A stretch of 64,000 nucleotides of DNA from Nemophila menziesii (Eukaryota > Streptophyta > Magnoliopsida > Boraginales > Hydrophyllaceae). A program made the position numbers and the translations under genes. Shown in pieces: positions 21,761-36,161 of the stretch; positions within the stretch are counted from its first letter, which is position 1; each line of letters opens with the position of its first letter. The stretch is from assembly GCA_029959085.1 (NCBI GenBank), contig JARWIR010000018.1, forward strand, positions 1,054,001 through 1,118,000, read 5' to 3'. The notes under the pieces were generated by a model. The model was not told the DNA's origin. It did no database searches and saw only the letters and a list, made by a program, of their open reading frames with translations.

Positions 21761-21930
21761 CTATTGTATCCACAAAAGCTCTAATACCAAAATCACCAAC
21801 CTTAACATATCAAATTTTATAAACAGAGTAGATTTGGAGTTTTGAGGTCTGGATGCACTATAACAGGGTTGCATGTGTGCATGTACTTCATACCCTTTGC
21901 CACATCGAGAGCCATTTTTATTCTTCTTCT
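21761..21930 (-). pseudogene. Raf-like MAPKKK catalytic-loop fragment, monomer 1
   Basis: The minus strand encodes [20 protein letters not shown], then [16 protein letters not shown] and a stop; after a one-base shift it continues HVKVGDFGIRAFVDT. This matches kinase subdomains VIb and VII of the CTR1/EDR1 Raf-like family, where the standard text is [28 protein letters not shown] and VKVGDFGLSR. Catalytic Asp, Lys and Asn and the DFG are kept, but the HRD Arg is Pro. With the stop, the shift and the absence of most of the domain, this is a dead fragment. The RRRI codons follow an in-frame stop and possible intron sequence. The parent gene would be a serine/threonine kinase acting in cytoplasmic MAP-kinase-like or ethylene/defence signalling. 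Confidence 0.8.
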
Positions 21931-22083
21931 TTATATTGTTATTTTGATCAGGCTTGCACATCGAGTATAACATCAATACTATTTTTTTGTCAAAATATAT
22001 CATCAATACTATAAAATCGAACCAAAAATAAAACCAAAAAATAGTAATAAGTTCAAAAGAAAAGGACCAAAGCATATTAATTT

Positions 22084-25000
22084 AAGCAGTGTAGATTTAC
22101 TTAAGTATCTTCCCACTTTTACAAACTATATCAATCAAATAAACAAAAGGTATTGTATAATCTAGATTGGTCTATAAAAAAATAAAAATTACGTAAATAA
22201 GTTCAATTACTAGACCAACAAAGAAAGATAAATCACGATAAAATTGTCTGAATACCATTGTCAAACACCGTCAAATGGACATGATCCTGTGAAAGATTGT
22301 TTCTTCTTTTTAAACTTCTATGGTTGTTTAAATAGTAATCCACCTTGCAACAAATTGAACAAAAACGAAATGTTCCATCGATATGTTGTATCAGTGGCTG
22401 CTGTAGCAGATATTTGATCCAACTGTAAAAGGAATAAGTGACGGTTCATTGTTAGACAAGTATTTCTGAAGGTAATTTCGACCATTATACGTTTAATTAC
22501 TATTATTGAACAACACACTTTTCTGTATAATTTTTATTCTCATCTTTCTACTACACCAAGTAGAAAAGACATGGATGCATATGTATGTTTTATAATATTT
22601 TAAACTAATAAGTATTTTCTTTTACCACTACTCATACATCTAATTGAGTTGTATTCTCTATTTCTTTCAAAAGAAAATTAAATTTTACTAATAGTAAACA
22701 TATTATAGTTTTTTATGTTACTCTTTCTCTGTATGAAAGTTTAGAATAAATGAAAATAGTAGATAAAAAATTACAAATTTAAAAAATTGATATGATAAAC
22801 TAAACCTCCAATTGTGCCGGAAATCAATAAATCATATTTTTCACATTATTCTTACATATTTTAAACTCTAAATATAATTTATATTTATGTCAAATTATAA
22901 ATAAACATAATTAATAAAAGTATAAAAATATATTTTTAGACTAAAACTTACCTTGTAGAAGAAATGTCATGACCAACGACCACTTGTGAAATCATTTTCC
23001 TGTACGAATACTAATAAATTAAGATCACAATATTATGTTTTAGGATCTAAATTTTTCATATAATGTAATTTCTAAAAATTAATATGTAAGACAAATAAAT
23101 AAGATTGCATTCTAGTTATTAAAAGGTGTGCAGATTATACACAAAACTATTAGGTAATACAAAAAAAATACAGTCAAAAGAAATAACGTACCTGAAAGTG
23201 ATATTATAGGCTGTAAATCTTAGATTTGGGCGTAGAAAAAAATATAAATAATATAATTATCTAAAAGAAAATATAAATCTAGATGTAAAAATGAGATGAA
23301 AAAATCAATTTCTTCTTTAATTTCACCTCTAGTAATCTAAATATTTCTTCAAACTTTTGTAGGTTTAATCATTAAATTGTTGAATGAAAAAAAATTATTC
23401 AATTTTTGAAGATTGTAAGAAATGAATAGACTAGGTGTATGATTATATTACGGCTTGAGATAAATGAAGGCGTGGTAAAATGAAAAACTAGGTCATAGAA
23501 TTATCCCTAAATATAATAATCTTTTGTTGTTTTATGGGCCGAGCCTATTAGTTGAAATACATAAGAAAAATTAGACCATTTTCATTGGGCCATATACGTA
23601 TGTCTAAATTGTGGTTTTTTATCTATTCAAATATAATATTTAATATAATATACTCTCGTATTTTAATTTATTTATGTGTAAAATTTATAAGATCCCTAAT
23701 ATTTTGCAAGTTGAAAAATAAATATATAATTTAACGATATAATTATTTTAGTATTTGTTAACGGATTACGTTGATTTAAATGTCTTAGTAGAACTAGGAA
23801 AAAATTAGTTCCATTAGAATTTAGCTATCCAGATATAAGGTATATATGTATGATGAAAAACTAATCTTACGGAAGTTTAATATACTATTATTTTAAAAAT
23901 ATTTATGATAATATGAGTATGGAGACAATTCTTAAATATTTAATTTTAAATAATATTTATTAATCTAATCTTAAATTAAATATCCTTATTATGATTTGCC
24001 TAAAATATATAATATATATCTTTTGATATTTTATTCATTGATTATATTGAAACACAATAAGAAAAACTCTTTATTTGTTGAGATATCGGTTTTTATGAGA
24101 AATAATAAAGTCTTTGGGAAATGTATGACATGTATGCATATATTCATTGGAAAGAAGTTTACGAAAAATAAATAAATTTAACTTATTTAAAAATATAAAA
24201 ATATATATGAAGATAAGGTTATATTTATAGGATGTGAACAAATCGTTATAATGTTGACTCGAACGTTGAATTTATTAAGCATGAAAAGAAAAAAAGAAAA
24301 TGACACTTTTTCTGTTTATGTTACCCTAGTTTTACATAATGTTAGGGTGATTAAGAATGAATAGAATGAGCGCGAGAAGGTTATTAAAATGATTGTACCA
24401 AAATAAAGATCTCTTAGTTTATTATTGATATGAAGAAATGACCAAATTTTTTAGAATAGTTTCCAAAATTGAAAGAAAAAATATCGTACAAGTATAGAAT
24501 ATATAATTATTTAGAAAAAATTTACATCCAATAATAGCCCCATAACCAATGTTGAAACTAATAACTCTTCTAGGCCATCTATTTCATTGCACGTAACTAG
24601 TAGTCAAATATAATTTACATTTGATAAATTTATTATAATTTATAAAAAGACAACTTGATTAAATGTTATCTATGTTGGAGAAAACAAAGATAGTATACGT
24701 GTATAGTTAGGGAAATAACAATAATATATGTGATACAATAGGTTTCTAAATCTTGCAACTATATAATTCATTTACAACGTACAACTAAGAAAAATGGTTT
24801 GTCGTTTTGGGTTTATCTTAGTGTTAGTTCATCATAATGTCAAGGAAGTACATTACATAAATACATTGGCGTGCAGGTAACGATTGATTTTAGATACATG
24901 TAAAAACTATAGTCATCTACAAACTATAGTCATCTACAAAAAATTAATTGAGATCTTTTTGCAATAAATAGGAGATAATATAGACGGATAAAAAGATAAC

Positions 25001-25531
25001 CTTAATATATCGTTTTGTTGAATTTACTTTTTAAATTGTAACATTAAGATTATAAATACAGTTATTACATTGAAAAGTATACAAAAAGACATCTAAAGGA
25101 AAGATAGACACATATATGTACATACAAAGTTTATTATACCACTTTCATTTACTCAAATTTTGAAAAATAATTAGTTGATGTGTGGAATAATATAACCATT
25201 GAAAACACCTTTAGATTCACATATTATCCATTATCATTTCTTATATATATATTTATATAATATAAATAATATATAACTATTACTAATTTCTAACGTAATC
25301 AACCATTTAATTCATTTATATAGCTCAAAAAGACTAAATCTTGTTAGTGTTAGTATATGTTTACTTTTTGCGTTACATAGTTCTCGCAACAATATATAAA
25401 ACCTATCAAGGTATAATTTATATGTATATCTAGATTTGTATTAATAAATTTAGATGTAGGAAGATCAATTTACAGTTAATTAATATTTATAAATGGACTC
25501 AAGGCCATCATAATTTTACTTCTTGTAGCTA

Positions 25532-25568
<37 letters not shown>

Positions 25569-26739
25569 TGATTTTATTTTAACAACTCATACACATAATA
25601 TATAATACATACAATAAGTAAGAATAAATTAACATGTGATACTATATGAAAAACTAATCCAACACACTTTTATAAATTATTTTTATATAACTTATGTTTT
25701 TTCAACGCTAAAAGTTAAAAATAAAACTGTTCTTTCTTATTAAGCTCCTCCAACATTTAATATAGTTTTTCTCTTTATTTATTTCCAAAAGAAAATCGAA
25801 TTGTACTAATAGTACATAACTTATAATATTTTATGTTATTTTTTCTCCACTCATATTTTGAATAAAAAATATTAGTAAGTAATGATTAAAAAAGTAGAAA
25901 AAAACCTACATGATATACTCCCATCATATCGTTTGGGTCATCAACAAATCATATACTTTATAATATTCGTCCATAGTTAAGATGGATAATTACTAACACA
26001 TTACATGAAATATTTCCAAAAATGTTATACCTCCCAACTTCTAAACAATACCAATTGACCTCCCACGTTTTGTATACCCCGTCACGTAATGAAAATCCAA
26101 CAATACTACATGGATACTACAGTTATACACGCAATACAAATGTACAATAACCCAAAAAGAAATGGACAAGCACAAAACCACGGTCGATGAAAATAAATAC
26201 AATATTGGATTCAACAATACATACAATTTGGATCCTCCTTCTTCAATTTCATCCATGGCTTACAACAATAAAAATCGAAACCTAACATGATATATTGAAA
26301 CATAAGGCTGATTTTTAATTATCTACCATTTAATTTATGGGGTATATGAAATATATTGAATGAGTGAAATTTTTTGGAAAGAACAAAAACGTTTATTTGT
26401 GTTTAGTTGTCGAAAATCTATTGTATCCACAAAAACTCTAATACCAAAATCACCAACCTTAACATGTCAGATTTTATAAACAGAGTAGATTTGGAGTTTT
26501 GAGGTCTGGATGCACTATAACAGGGTTGCATGTGTGCATGTACTTCATACCCTTTGCCACATCGAGAGCCATTTTTATTCTTCTTCTTTATATTGTTATT
26601 TTGATCAGGCTTTCACATCGAGTATATCATCAATACTATTTTTTTGTCAAAATATATCATCAATACTATAAAATCGAACCAAAAATAAAACCAAAATATA
26701 GTAATAAGTTCAAAAGAAAAGGACCAAAGATATTAATTT
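22084..26739. repeat. Array monomer 2 (4656 bp), with private deletion
   Basis: Common type. It lacks 91 bp after position 23839 that all other copies with this part retain (from TTATTTTCCTTG to AACAATATCAC). It also has a private 17-bp tandem duplication (AAACTATAGTCATCTAC) near 24905. Confidence 0.9.
26418..26587 (-). pseudogene. Raf-like MAPKKK fragment, monomer 2
   Basis: Same structure as the copy in monomer 1: [25 protein letters not shown], stop, then DFG in a shifted frame. The HRD Arg is Pro (codon CCA). Confidence 0.8.
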
Positions 26740-29700
26740 AAGCAGTGTAGATTTACTTAAGTATCTTCCCACTTTTACAAACTATATCTATCAAATAAAC
26801 AAAAGGTATTGTATAATCTAGATTGGTCTATAAAAAAATAAAAATTACGTAAATAAGTTCAATTACTAGACCAACAAAGAAAGATAAATCACGATAAAAT
26901 TCTCTGAATTCCATTGTCAAACACCGTCAAATGGACAAGATCCTGTGAAAGATTGTTTCTTCTTTTTAAACTTCTATGGTTGTTTAAATAGTAATCCACC
27001 TTGCAACAAATTGAACAAAAACGAAATGTTCCATCGATATGTTGTATCAGTGGCTGCTGTAGCAGATATTTGATCCAACTGTAAAAGGAATAAGTGACGG
27101 TTCATTGTTAGACAAGTATTTCTGAAGGTAATTTCGACCATTATACATTTAATTACTATTATTGAATAACACACTTTTCTGTATAATTTTTATTCTCATC
27201 TTTCTACTACACCAAGTAGAAAAGACATGGATGCATATGTATGTTTTATAATATTTTAAACTAATAAGTATTTTCTTTTACCACTACTCATACATCTAAT
27301 TGAGTTGTATTCTCTATTTCTTTCAAAAGAAAATTAAATTTTACTAATAGTAAACATATTATAGTTTTTTATGTTACTCTTTCTCTGTATGAAAGTTTAG
27401 AATAAATGAAAATAGTAGTTAAAAAATTACAAATTTAAAAAATTGATATGATAAACTAAACCTCCAATTGAGTCGGAAATCAATAAATCATATTTTTCAC
27501 ACTATTCTTACATATTTTAAACTCTAAATATAATTTATATTTATGTCAAATTATAAATAAACTTAATTAATAAAAGTATAAAAATGTATTTTTAGACTAA
27601 AACTTACCTTGTAGAAGAAATGTCATGACCAATGACCACTTGTGAAATCATTTTCCTGTACGAATACTAATAAATTAAGATCACAATATTATGTTTTAGG
27701 ATCTAAATTTTTCATATAATGTAATTTCTAAAAATTAATATGTAAGACAAATAAATAAGATTGCATTCTAGTTATTAAAAGGTGTGCAGATTATACACAA
27801 AACTATTAGGTAATACAAAAAAAATACAGTCAAAAGAAATTACGTACCTGAAAGTGATATTATAGGCTGTAAATCTTAGATTTGGGCGTAGAGAAAAACA
27901 TAAATAATATAATTATCTAAAAGAAAATATAAATCTAGATGTAAAAATGAGATGAAAAAATCAGTTTTTTCTTTAATTTCACCTCTAGTAATCTAAATAT
28001 TTCTTCAAACTTTTGTAGGTTTAATCATTAAATTGTTGAACGAAAAAAAATTATTCAATTTTTGAAGATTGTAAGAAATGAATAGACTAGGTGTATGATT
28101 ATATTACGGCTTGAGATAAATGAAGGCGTGATAAAATGAAAAACTAGGTCATAGAATTTTCCCTAAATATAATAATCTTTTGTTGTTTTATGGGCCGAGC
28201 CTATTAGTTGAAATACATAAGAAAAATTAGACCATTTTCATTGGGCCATATACGTATGTCTAAATTGTGGTTTTTTATCTATTCAAATATAATATTTAAT
28301 ATAATATACTCTCGTATTTTAATTTATGTATGTGTAAAATTTATAAGATCCCTTATATTTTGCAAGTTGAAAAATAAATATATAATTTAACGATATAATT
28401 ATTTTAGTATTTGTTAACGGATTACGTTGATATAAATGTCTTAGTAGAACTAGGAAAAAATTAGTTCCATTAGAATTTAGCTATCCAGATATAAGTTATT
28501 TTCCTTGTGACTGGGTCCTCAAACACATACTATAGTATCTTGATATAATTTTATAAACCAGATGATAGAACAATGAACAATATCACGTATATATGTATGA
28601 TGAAAAACTAATCTTACGGAAGTTTAATATACTATTATTTTAAAAATATTTATGATAATATGAGTATGGAGACAATTCTTACATATTTAATTTTAAATAA
28701 TATTTATTAATCTAATCTTAAATTAAATATCCTTATTATGATTTGCCTAAAAAATATAATATATATCTTTTGATATTTTATTCATTGATTATATTGAAAA
28801 ACAATAAGAAAAACTCTTTATTTGTTGAGATATCGGTTTTTATGAGAAATAATAAAGTCTTTGGGAAATGTATGACATGTATGCATATAATCATTGGAAT
28901 GAAGTTTACGAAAAATAAATAAATTTAACTTATTTAAAAATATAAAGATGTATATGAAGATAAGATTATATTTATAGGATGTGAACAAATCGTTATAATG
29001 TTGACTCGAACGTTGAATTTATTAAGCATGAAAAGAAATAAAGAAAATGACACTTTTTCTGTTTATGTTACCCTAGTTTTACATAATATTAGGGTGATTA
29101 AGAATGAATAGAATGAGCGCGAGAAGGTTATTAAAATGATTGTACCAAAATAAAGATCTCTTAGTTTATTATTGATATGAAGAAATGACCAAATTTTTTA
29201 GAATAGTTTCCAAAATTGAAAGAAAAAATATCGTACAAGTATAGAATATATAATTATTTAGATAAAATTTACATCCAATAATAGCCCCATAACCAATGTT
29301 GAAACTAATAACTCTTCTAGGCCATCTATTTCATTGCACGTAACTAGTAGTCAAATATAATTTACATTTGATAAATTTATTAAAATTTATAAAAAGACAA
29401 CTTGATTAAATGTTATCTATGTTGTAGAAAACAAAGATAGTATACGTGTATAGTTAGGGAAATAACAATAATATATGTGATACAATAGGTTTCTAAATCT
29501 TGCAACTATATAATTCATTTACAACGTACAACTAAGAAAAATGGTTTGTCGTTTTGGGTTTATCTTAGTGTTAGTTCATCATAATGTCAAGGAAGTACAT
29601 TACATAAATACATTGGCGTGCAGGTAACGATTGATTTTAGATACATGTACAAACTATAGTCATCTACAAAAAATTAATTGAGATCTTTTTGCAATAAATA

Positions 29701-31433
29701 GGAGATAATATAGACGGATAAAAAGATAACCTTAATATATCGTTTTGTTGAATTTACTTTTTAAATTGTAACATTAAGATTATAATTACAGTTATTACAT
29801 TGAAAAGTATACAGAAAGACATCTAAAGGAAAGATAGACACATATATGTACATACAAAGTTTATTATACCACATTCATTTACTCAAATTTTGAAAAATAA
29901 TTAGTTGATGTGTGGAATAATATATAAATTGAAAACACCTTTAGATTTACATATTAACCATTATCATTTCTTATATATATATATATTTATATAATATAAA
30001 TAATATATAACTATTACTAATTTCTAACGTAATCAACCATTTAATTCATTTATATAGCTCAAAAAGACTAAATCTTGTTAGTGTTAGTATATGTTTACTT
30101 TTTGCGTTACATAGTTCTCGCAACAATATATAAAACCTATCAAGGTATAATTTATATGTATATCTAGATTTGTATTAATAAATTTAGATGTAGGAAGATC
30201 AATTTACAGTTAATTAATATTTATAAATGGACTCAAGGCCATCATAATTTTACTTCTTGTAGCTAATAAATATATATATATATATATATATATACATAAG
30301 GTTGATTTTATTTTAACAACTCATACACATAATATATAATACATACAATAAGTAAGAATAAATTATATATTATTTTTATATAACTTATGTTTTTTCAACG
30401 CTAAAAGTTAAAAATAAAACTGTTCTTTCTTATTAAGCTCCTCCAACATTTAATATAGTTTTTCTCTTTATTTATTTCCAAAAGAAAATAGAATTGTACT
30501 AATAGTACATAACTTATAATATTTTATGTTATTTTTTCTCCACTCATATTTTGAATAAAAAATATTAGTAAGTAATGATTAAAAAAGTAGAAAAAAACCT
30601 ACATGATATACTCCCATCATATCGTTTGGGTCATCAACAAATCATATACTTTATAATATTCGTCCATAGTTAAGATGGATAATTACTAACACATTACATG
30701 AAATATTTCCAAAAATGTTATACCTCCCAAATTCTAAACAATACCAATTGACCTCCCACGTTTTGTATACCCCGTCACGTAATGAAAATCCAACAATACT
30801 ACATGGATACTACAGTTATACACGCAATGCAAATGTACAATAACACAAAAATAAATGGACAAGCACAAAACCACGGTCGATGAAAATAAATACAATATTG
30901 GATCCAACAATACATACAATTTGGATCCTCCTTCTTCAATTTCATCTATGGCTTACAACAATAAAAATAGAAACCTAACATGATATATTGAAACATAAGG
31001 CTGATTTTTAATTATCTACCATTTAATTTATGGGGTATATGAAATATATTGAATGAGTGAAATTTTTTGGAAAGAACAAAAACGTTTATTTGTGTTTAGT
31101 TGTCGAAAATCTATTGTATCCACAAAAGCTCTAATACCAAAATCACCAACCTTAACATGTCAGATTTTATAAACAGAGTAGATTTGGAGTTTTGAGGTCT
31201 GGATGCACTATAACAGGGTTGCATGTGTGCATGTACTTCATACCCTTTGCCACATCGAGAGCCATTTTTATTCTTCTTCTTTATATTGTTATTTTGATCA
31301 GGCTTTCACATCGAGTATATCATCAATACTATTTTTTTGTCAAAATATATCATCAATACTATAAAATCGAACCAAAAATAAAACCAAAATATAGTAATAA
31401 GTTCAAAAGAAAAGGACCAAAGCATATTAATTT
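26740..31433. repeat. Array monomer 3 (4694 bp), first unit of the 20-kb repeat
   Basis: Common type. Markers shared with monomer 7: AAATTACGTACC and GGGCGTAGAGAAAAAC near 27838-27898, CATATAATCATT near 28884, TATACAGAAAGAC near 29808 and a deletion of about 40 bp after AGAATAAATTA near 30361. Confidence 0.9.
31111..31280 (-). pseudogene. Raf-like MAPKKK fragment, monomer 3
   Basis: As in monomer 1, with HPD in place of HRD, the same stop after NLLCL and DFG in the shifted frame. Confidence 0.8.
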
Positions 31434-34400
31434 AAGCAGTGTAGATTTACTTAAGTATCTTCCCACTTTTACAAACTATATCTATCAAATAAACAAAAGG
31501 TATTGTATAATCTAGATTGGTCTATAAAAAAATAAAAATTACGTAAATAAGTTCAATTACTAGACCAACAAAGAAAGATAAATCACGATAAAATTCTCTG
31601 AATTCCATTGTCAAACACCGTCAAATGGACAAGATCCTGTGAAAGATTGTTTCTTCTTTTTAAACTTCTATGGTTGTTTAAATAGTAATCCACCTTGCAA
31701 CAAATTGAACAAAAACGAAATGTTCCATCGATATGTTGTATCAGTGGCTGCTGTAGCAGATATTTGATCCAACTGTAAAAGGAATAAGTGACGGTTCATT
31801 GTTAGACAAGTATTTCTGAAGGTAATTTCGACCATTATACATTTAATTACTAATATTGAATAACACACTTTTCTGTATAATTTTTATTCTCATCTTTCTA
31901 CTACACCAAGTAGAAAAGACATGGATGCATATGTATGTTTTATAATATTTTAAACTAATAAGTATTTTCTTTTACCACTACTCATACATCTAATTGAGTT
32001 GTATTCTCTATTTCTTTCAAAAGAAAATTAAATTTTACTAATAGTAAACATATTATAGTTTTTTATGTTACTCTTTCTCTGTATGAAAGTTTAGAATAAA
32101 TGAAAATAGTAGATAAAAAATTACAAATTTAAAAAATTGATATGATAAACTAAACCTCCAATTGAGTCGGAAATCAATAAATCATATTTTTCACACTATT
32201 CTTACATATTTTAAACTCTAAATATAATTTATATTTATGTCAAATTATAAATAAACTTAATTAATAAAAGTATAAAAATGTATTTTTAGACTAAAACTTA
32301 CCTTGTAGAAGAAATGTCATGACCAACGACCACTTGTGAAATCATTTTCTTGTACGAATACTAATAAATTAAGATCACAATATTATGTTTTAGGATCTAA
32401 ATTTTTCATATAATGTAATTTCTAAAAATTAATATGTAAGACAAATAAATAAGATTGCATTCTAGTTATTAAAAGGTGTGCAGATTATACACAAAACTAT
32501 TAGATAATACAAAAAAAATACAGTCAAAAGAAATAACGTACCTGAAAGTGATATTATAGGCTGTAAATCTTAGATTTGGGCGTAGAAAAAACATAAATAA
32601 TATAATTATCTAAAAGAAAATATAAATCTAGATGTAAAAATGAGATGAAAAAATCAATTTCTTCTTTAATTTCACCTCTAGTAATCTAAATATTTCTTCA
32701 AACTTTTGTAGGTTTAATCATTAAATTGTTGAATGAAAAAAAATTATTCAATTTTTGAAGATTGTAAGAAATGAATAGACTAGGTGTATGATTATATTAC
32801 GGCTTGAGATAAATGAAGGCGTGATAAAATGAAAAACTAGGTCATAGAATTTTCCCTAAATATAATAATCTTTTATTGTTTTATGGGCCGAGCCTATTAG
32901 TTGAAATACATAAGAAAAATTAGACCATTTTCATTGGGCCATATACGTATGTCTAAAATGTTTGTTTTTTATCTATTCAAATATAATATTTAATATAATA
33001 TACTCTCGTATTTAAATTTATTTATGTGTAAAATTTATAAGATCCCTAATATTTTGCAAGTTGAAAAATAAATATATAATTTAACAATATAATTATTTTA
33101 GTATTTGTTAACGGATTACGTTGATATAAATGTCTTAGTAGAACTAGGAAAAAATTAGTTCCATTAGAATTTTGCTATCCAGATATAAGTTATTTTCCTT
33201 GTGACTGGGTCCTCAAACACATACTATAGTATCTTGATATAATTTTATAAACCAGATGATAGAACAATGAACAATATCACGTATATATGTATGATGAAAA
33301 ACTAATCTTACGGAAGTTTAATATACTATTATTTTAAAAATATTTATGATAATATGAGTATGGAGACAATTCTTACATATTTAATTTTAAATAATATTTA
33401 TTAATCTAATCTTAAATTAAATATCCTTATTATGATTTGCCTAAAAAATATAATATATAGTTTTTGATATTTTATTCATTGATTATATTGAAAAACAATA
33501 AGAAAAACTCTTTATTTGTTGAGATATCGGTTTTTATGAGAAATAATAAAGTCTTTGGGAAATGTATGACATGTATGCATATATTCATTGGAAAGAAGTT
33601 TACGAAAAAAAATAAATTTAACTTATTTAAAAATATAAAGATGTATATGAAGATAAGGTTATATTTATAGGATGTGAACAAATCGTTATAATGTTGACTC
33701 GAACGTTGAATTTATTAAGCATGAAAAGAAAAAAAGAAAATGACACTTTTTCTGTTTATGTTACCCTAGTTTTACATAATGTTAGGGTGATTAAGAATGA
33801 ATAGAATTAGCGCGAGAAGGTTATTAAAATGATTGTACCAAAATAAAGATCTCTTTGTTTATTATTGATATGAAGAAATGACCAAATTTTTTAGAATAGT
33901 TTCCAAAATTGAAAGAAAAAATATCGTACAAGTATAGAATATATAATTATTTAGATAAAATTTACATCCAATAATAGCCCCATAACCAATGTTGAAACTA
34001 ATAACTCTTCTAGGCCATCTATTTCATTGCACGTAACTAGTAGTCAAATATAATTTACATTTGATAAATTTATTAAAATTTATAAAAAGACAACATGATT
34101 AAATGTTATCTATGTTGGAGAAAACAAAGATAGTATACGTGTATAGTTAGGGAAATAACAATAATATATGTGATACAATAGGTTTCTAAATCTTGGAACT
34201 ATATAATTCATTTACAACGTACAACTAAGAAAAATGGTTTGTCGTTTTGGGTTTATCTTAGTGTTAGTTCATCATAATGTCAAGGAAGTACATTACATAA
34301 ATACATTGGCGTGCAGGTAACGATTGATTTTAGATACATGTACAAACTATAGTCATCTACAAAAAATTAATTGAGATCTTTTTGCAATAAATAGGAGATA

Positions 34401-34658
34401 ATATAGACGGATAAAAAAATAACCTTAATATATCGTTTTGTTGAATTTACTTTTTAAATTGTAATATTAAGATTATAAATACAGTTATTACATTGAAAAG
34501 TATACAAAAAGGCATCTAAAGGAAAGATAAACACATATATGTACATACAAAGTTTATTATACCACATTCATTTACTCAAATTTTGAAAAATATTTAGTTG
34601 ATGTGTGGAATAATATAACCATTGAAAACACCTTTAGATTCACATATTAACCATTATC

Positions 34659-34700
<42 letters not shown>

Positions 34701-36161
34701 ATATAAATAATATATAACTATTACTAATTTCTAACGTAATCAACCATTTAATTCATTTATATAGCTCAAAAAGACTAAATCTTGTTAGTGTTAGTATATG
34801 TTTACTTTTTGCGTTACATAGTTCTCGCAACAATATATAAAACCTATCAAGGTATAATTTATATGTATATCTAGATTTGTATTAATAAATTTAGATGAAG
34901 GAAGATCAATTTACAGTTAATTAATATTTATAAATGGACTCAAGGCCATCATAATTTTACTTCTTGTAGCTAATAAATATATATATATATAAGGTTGATT
35001 TTATTTTAACAACTCATACACATAATATATAATACATACAATAAGTAAGAATAAATTAACATGTGATACTATATGAAAAACTAATCCAACACACTTTTAT
35101 AAATTATTTTTATATAACTTATGTTTTTTCAACGCTAAAAGTTAAAAATAAAACTGTTCTTTCTTATTAAGCTCCTCCAACATTTAATATAGTTTTTCTC
35201 TTTATTTATTTCCAAAAGAAAATCGAATTGTACTAATAGTACATAACTTATAATATTTTATGTTATTTTTTCTCCACTCATATTTTGAATAAAAAATATT
35301 AGTAAGTAATGATTAAAAAAGTAGAAAAAAACCTACATGATATACTCCCATCATATCGTTTGGGTCATCAACAAATCATATACTTTATAATATTCGTCCA
35401 TAGTTAAGATGGATAATTACTAACACATTACATGAAATATTTCCAAAAATGTTATACCTCCCAAATTCTAAACAATACCAATTGACCTCCCACGTTTTGT
35501 ATACCCCGTCACGTAATGAAAATCCAACAATACTACATGGATACTACAGTTGTACACGCAATACAAATGTACAATAACCCAAAAAGAAATGGACAAGCAC
35601 AAAACCACGGTCGATGAAAATAAATACAATATTGGATCCAACAATACATTCAATTTGGATCCTCCTTCTTCAATTTCATCTATGGCTTACAACAATAAAA
35701 ATCGAAACCTAACATGATATATTGAAACATAAGGCTGATTTTTAATTATCTACCATTTAATTTATGGGGTACATGAAATATATTGAATGAGTGAAATTTT
35801 TTGGAAAGAACAAAAACGTTTGTTTGTGTTTAGTTGTCGAAAATCTATTGTATCCACAAAAGCTCTAATACGAAAATCACCAACCTTAACATGTCAGATT
35901 TTATAAACAGAGTAGATTTGGAGTTTTGAGGTCTGGATGCACTATAACAGGGTTGCATGTGTGCATGTACTTCATACCCTTTGCCACATCGAGAGCCATT
36001 CTTATTCTTCTTCTTTATATGGTTATTTTGATCAGGCTTTCACATCGAGTATATCATCAATACTATTTTTTTGTCAAAATATATCATCAATACTATAAAA
36101 TCGAACCAAAAATAAAACCAAAAAATAGTAATAAGTTCAAAGGACCAAAGCATATTAATTT
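31434..36161. repeat. Array monomer 4 (4728 bp), second unit of the 20-kb repeat
   Basis: Common type. Markers shared with monomer 8: TTAGATAATAC near 32500, CTTTTATTGTTTTATGGG near 32869, ATATATAGTTTTTGAT near 33454 and a shortened AAGTTCAAAGGACC near 36133. A private change is GTCTAAAATGTTTG near 32951. Confidence 0.9.
35845..36014 (-). pseudogene. Raf-like MAPKKK fragment, monomer 4
   Basis: Encodes [14 protein letters not shown], with Arg where most copies have Lys and so closer to the family text RRRLRMALDVA. HPD replaces HRD. The stop and frame shift are as in the other copies. Confidence 0.8.

Larger units (their letters stand above)
17361..22083. repeat. Array monomer 1 (4723 bp), mosaic
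   Basis: The first 400 bp match the diverged type (AAGGAGTGTAGG, AATTAGTAGACC, GTCAAAGGGAC, CTGCAAGTAATTTCG) while the rest, from about 17800, matches the common type (CACCAAGTAGAAAAG). The switch lies between about 17740 and 17830 and indicates recombination or conversion at the array edge. Confidence 0.85.

Noticed and set aside
26499..26741. Plus-strand ORFs of 64-107 residues reading [12 protein letters not shown] in each monomer
   Set aside because: They are the antisense shadow of the kinase fragment, and most begin at TTG rather than ATG.
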